A model generated the notes under the pieces. It searched no databases. It was not told where the DNA came from and saw only the letters and a list, made by a program, of their open reading frames with translations. From Flavobacteriaceae bacterium (GTDB taxonomy: Bacteria > Bacteroidota > Bacteroidia > Flavobacteriales > Flavobacteriaceae), in contig JAUXPJ010000010.1 in assembly GCA_030683815.1 (NCBI GenBank), positions 55,241 to 119,240 on the forward strand: a DNA stretch of 64,000 nucleotides, written 5' to 3'. The first letter of the stretch is position 1. Every line of letters begins with the position of its first letter. The position numbers and the translations under genes were made by a program. This document shows positions 62,465 through 64,000 of the stretch, piece by piece.

Positions 62465-63661
62465 ATGGAAGAGCATTATCAACACTTATACGAATTGCTA
62501 TCTCAAGTAGATGGTTACATATATCCTAATGAAATTGAAATGAATTGGGGACTAATGATTGTTTTATATCCTTATATAACAGGATTGGTTGCAGGAGCTT
62601 TTATTTTAGCATCCTTAGAACGCGTTTTTAATGTAAAGGTTTTAAAACCAACTTATGAACTTGCCTTATTAACGGCTTTATCATTTTTATTTGTGGCAAC
62701 ATTACCATTGGTAAGTCACTTAACACAGCCACTAAGTGCGTATAGGATTTTAATTACGCCCAATCCAACCTCGGCTATGGCCATTTTCGGGTTTGTGTAT
62801 TTGTGGTATTTAATGGTCGTATTATTATTGGAAATTTGGTTTGATTATAGACGAGATTTTGTCATCTGGTCTAAATCAAGTATCGGTTTCAAAAAGTTTT
62901 TCTATAAAATAATTACTTTAGGCATCAATGATACCGATGAAAAATCAGCTAAACGAGATGATAAATTAGGGTATTTTATTACTTTAATTGGTATTCCATC
63001 GGCGTTTTTATTGCATGGATACGTTGGTTTTATCTTTGGTTCTATTAAGGCAAATCCTTGGTGGTCAACCGTATTGATGCCCGTAATTTTTCTATTTTCT
63101 GCTATGGTATCAGGAATAGCATTGGTTATGGTCATTTATATGATAGTGAGTTGGGTAAGGAAAGTGAAAATTGATATGCCTTGTTTAGACACCATCGCCA
63201 AGTATTTATTTTATATTTTGATAGTAGATTTTGCACTGGAATCTTTAGATCAAATTCATCGATTTTATGAAGCGGAGGAATCTTTTGATATTATCAAAGT
63301 ATTGGTTAACGGAAAATTGAATATTACTTTATTAGTATTTCAAGTAGTGATTGGAACTATAATTCCTTTAAGTGTTTTAGGATTGTTTCAAGTTTACAAA
63401 CCATCAGAAATCATTAGAAAAATTTCTTATTTTATGACCGGATTGATGGTTTTATTCGGCATCTTTTTTATGCGATGGAATGTTGTATTGGGTGGTCAAT
63501 TATTTTCAAAAAGTTTTAGTGGATTCACTAATTATAAGATAAATATCTTTGGTATGGAAGGTACTTTGATGGCGGCAATTTGGATGATATTACCTTGTTT
63601 GATTTTAGCTTTTTTACTGTGGCTGATGCCGCCTTGGAAAAAAACTCCGTTTCCCTCTTAA
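62465..63661 (+). CDS. NrfD/PsrC family membrane subunit 2
   Basis: This 398-residue membrane protein has eight to ten helices of the PsrC/NrfD fold. Segments include WGLMIVLYPYITGLVAGAFI, ATLPLVSHLTQPLSAYRI, NPTSAMAIFGFVYLWYLM and LLHGYVGFIFGSIKANPWW with a helix-buried His/Lys. A loop of about 50 charged residues (YRRDFVIWSKSS ... ESAKRDDKLGYF region) separates two helix bundles. It is more PsrC-like than the first NrfD protein of the operon and closes the transcript before a strong terminator. Confidence 0.9.
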   Translation: MEEHYQHLYELLSQVDGYIYPNEIEMNWGLMIVLYPYITGLVAGAFILASLERVFNVKVLKPTYELALLTALSFLFVATLPLVSHLTQPLSAYRILITPNPTSAMAIFGFVYLWYLMVVLLLEIWFDYRRDFVIWSKSSIGFKKFFYKIITLGINDTDEKSAKRDDKLGYFITLIGIPSAFLLHGYVGFIFGSIKANPWWSTVLMPVIFLFSAMVSGIALVMVIYMIVSWVRKVKIDMPCLDTIAKYLFYILIVDFALESLDQIHRFYEAEESFDIIKVLVNGKLNITLLVFQVVIGTIIPLSVLGLFQVYKPSEIIRKISYFMTGLMVLFGIFFMRWNVVLGGQLFSKSFSGFTNYKINIFGMEGTLMAAIWMILPCLILAFLLWLMPPWKKTPFPS

Positions 63662-63663
63662 TT

Positions 63664-63698
63664 AAAAAATCCCGCAAATTTTTTTGCGGGATTTTTTT
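63664..63698. terminator. Intrinsic terminator at the end of the cytochrome operon
   Basis: AAAAAATCCCGCAAA pairs with TTTGCGGGATTTTTT around a T loop. It is strong and symmetrical, so it can also serve the convergent FKBP remnant. Confidence 0.9.
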
Positions 63699-63703
63699 CG
63701 TTT

Positions 63704-63872
63704 CTATCTTACTTGCATCAATTCTACATCAAAAATGAGTGTTGCATTTGTCGGAATTACACCACCAGCACCACGGCTTCCGTAAGCTAAATCAGACGGA
63801 ATTACAAAACGCGCTTTATCTCCAACCTGTAAAAGTTGGATTCCTTCATCCCAGCCGCTAATTAGGGCTTGC
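63704..63872 (-). pseudogene. FKBP-type peptidyl-prolyl isomerase, 5'-truncated remnant
   Basis: The minus strand encodes the C-terminal half of an FKBP domain: ISGWDEGIQLLQVGDKARF, PSDLAYGSRGAGGVIPTN and TLIFDVELMQVR to the stop. Normal FKBP upstream parts (VHYTG..., FDSS...) are absent. Homology stops abruptly near 63870, and the following bases to the window edge are unrelated A+T-rich sequence in every frame I checked. Only TTG, no ATG, precedes the fragment. It therefore looks like a gene cut by an insertion or rearrangement whose other side lies beyond the window. Confidence 0.7.
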
Positions 63873-64000
63873 TGAAAATATATAAAAATGCTATTAATCA
63901 GCAAATTAGGTTGTTATTTATTTGGATAAATGCAAAGGATTCCTTATTTTTATGTTTAAAAGTTTGCACTTATGCTCAATTACACACCGCAAAACCAGCT
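63873..64000. other. Right-edge sequence of unknown origin
   Basis: This interrupts the FKBP gene. It contains no recognisable coding sequence in 128 bases. Its last part (GTTTGCACTTATGCTC...) could be the end of a mobile element or the upstream part of the next locus; this cannot be decided from here. Confidence 0.3.

Noticed and set aside
1..64000. tRNA, rRNA, CRISPR arrays, prophage or toxin-antitoxin loci
   Set aside because: I looked through the gaps and found no cloverleaf, no ribosomal RNA, no spaced direct repeats and no such protein families; the gaps are mostly short. A dedicated tRNA search could not be run.
63905..64000. Terminal inverted repeat of an insertion sequence at the right edge
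   Set aside because: The sequence is unrelated to FKBP and suspicious, but there is no second end, transposase or target duplication in view to support it.

Overview
This 64-kb window looks like chromosomal DNA of a member of the Bacteroidota, most likely Flavobacteriaceae and Flavobacterium-like. The supporting signs are low G+C by eye, almost no Shine-Dalgarno sequences, several promoters of the flavobacterial TTG / TAnnTTTG type, a gliding-motility gene (gldI), a TonB-dependent receptor with an N-terminal carboxypeptidase-D-like domain, half-size TSUP and MutS2 proteins, and many small conserved membrane proteins typical of that family. I see no tRNA, rRNA, CRISPR array, prophage or intact insertion sequence. 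Nearly all of the window is core housekeeping sequence, with a few repeat-rich scars.

Layout. 0.3-2.6 kb: a subtilase lipoprotein and a nitronate monooxygenase. 2.6-6.5 kb (minus): mtaB, an alpha/beta hydrolase, rfbC, a lytic transglycosylase and a half-size TSUP permease. 6.6-8.2 kb: a peptide-type ABC substrate-binding lipoprotein. 8.2-15.1 kb (minus): a long run with a TPR protein, ribH, a small membrane protein, mutL, two rhomboid proteases, an EEP phosphatase/nuclease and an aldose-epimerase-like protein. 15.2-16.6 kb: recF and a DUF721 protein. 16.6-17.0 kb: ndk, whose leader carries an interleaved pair of inverted repeats with pseudoknot topology. 17.2-19.8 kb: a DHH phosphoesterase, gldI and a fused cyclophilin-FKBP isomerase. 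20-26.9 kb (minus): envelope genes (membrane protein, LTA-synthase-like sulfatase, GT39, tandem LAB_N protein, GT2) and meaB. 27-29.6 kb: cysS, yidD and lgt, followed by a repeat scar holding a second, relic lgt 3' end. 30-33 kb: the TonB receptor. 33-38 kb: M1 peptidase, DUF6702, sialidase-like protein and pepE. 38-45.2 kb (minus): ftsK-lolA-lptF/G-ribB, then peroxiredoxin-tpx-diacylglycerol kinase. 45.4-53.4 kb: MATE exporter, a small acidic protein, HHH and OmpA proteins, MutS2, ung and an AbgT transporter. 53.4-57.7 kb: a D-2-hydroxyglutarate-dehydrogenase-like protein, a CsaA-like protein and a redoxin.

The most distinctive block is 57.7-63.7 kb. It is a one-direction operon that follows a perfect 20-bp palindrome of CRP/FNR character and ends in a strong terminator. 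It encodes two parallel modules, each a tetraheme cytochrome c, a Tat-exported four-cluster ferredoxin and an NrfD/PsrC membrane protein, with a monoheme cytochrome c between them. No molybdopterin or other terminal catalytic subunit is encoded with them. The layout resembles menaquinol:cytochrome c oxidoreductase modules (Geobacter Cbc type, sulfate-reducer membrane complexes, relatives of alternative complex III) more than a complete reductase. The first NrfD gene contains a G8 tract that could be a slippage site.

Other points of interest are a RibBA-like protein whose GTP cyclohydrolase II half has lost its zinc cysteines, a MutS2 without an Smr domain, and an FKBP gene cut off near the right edge of the window.
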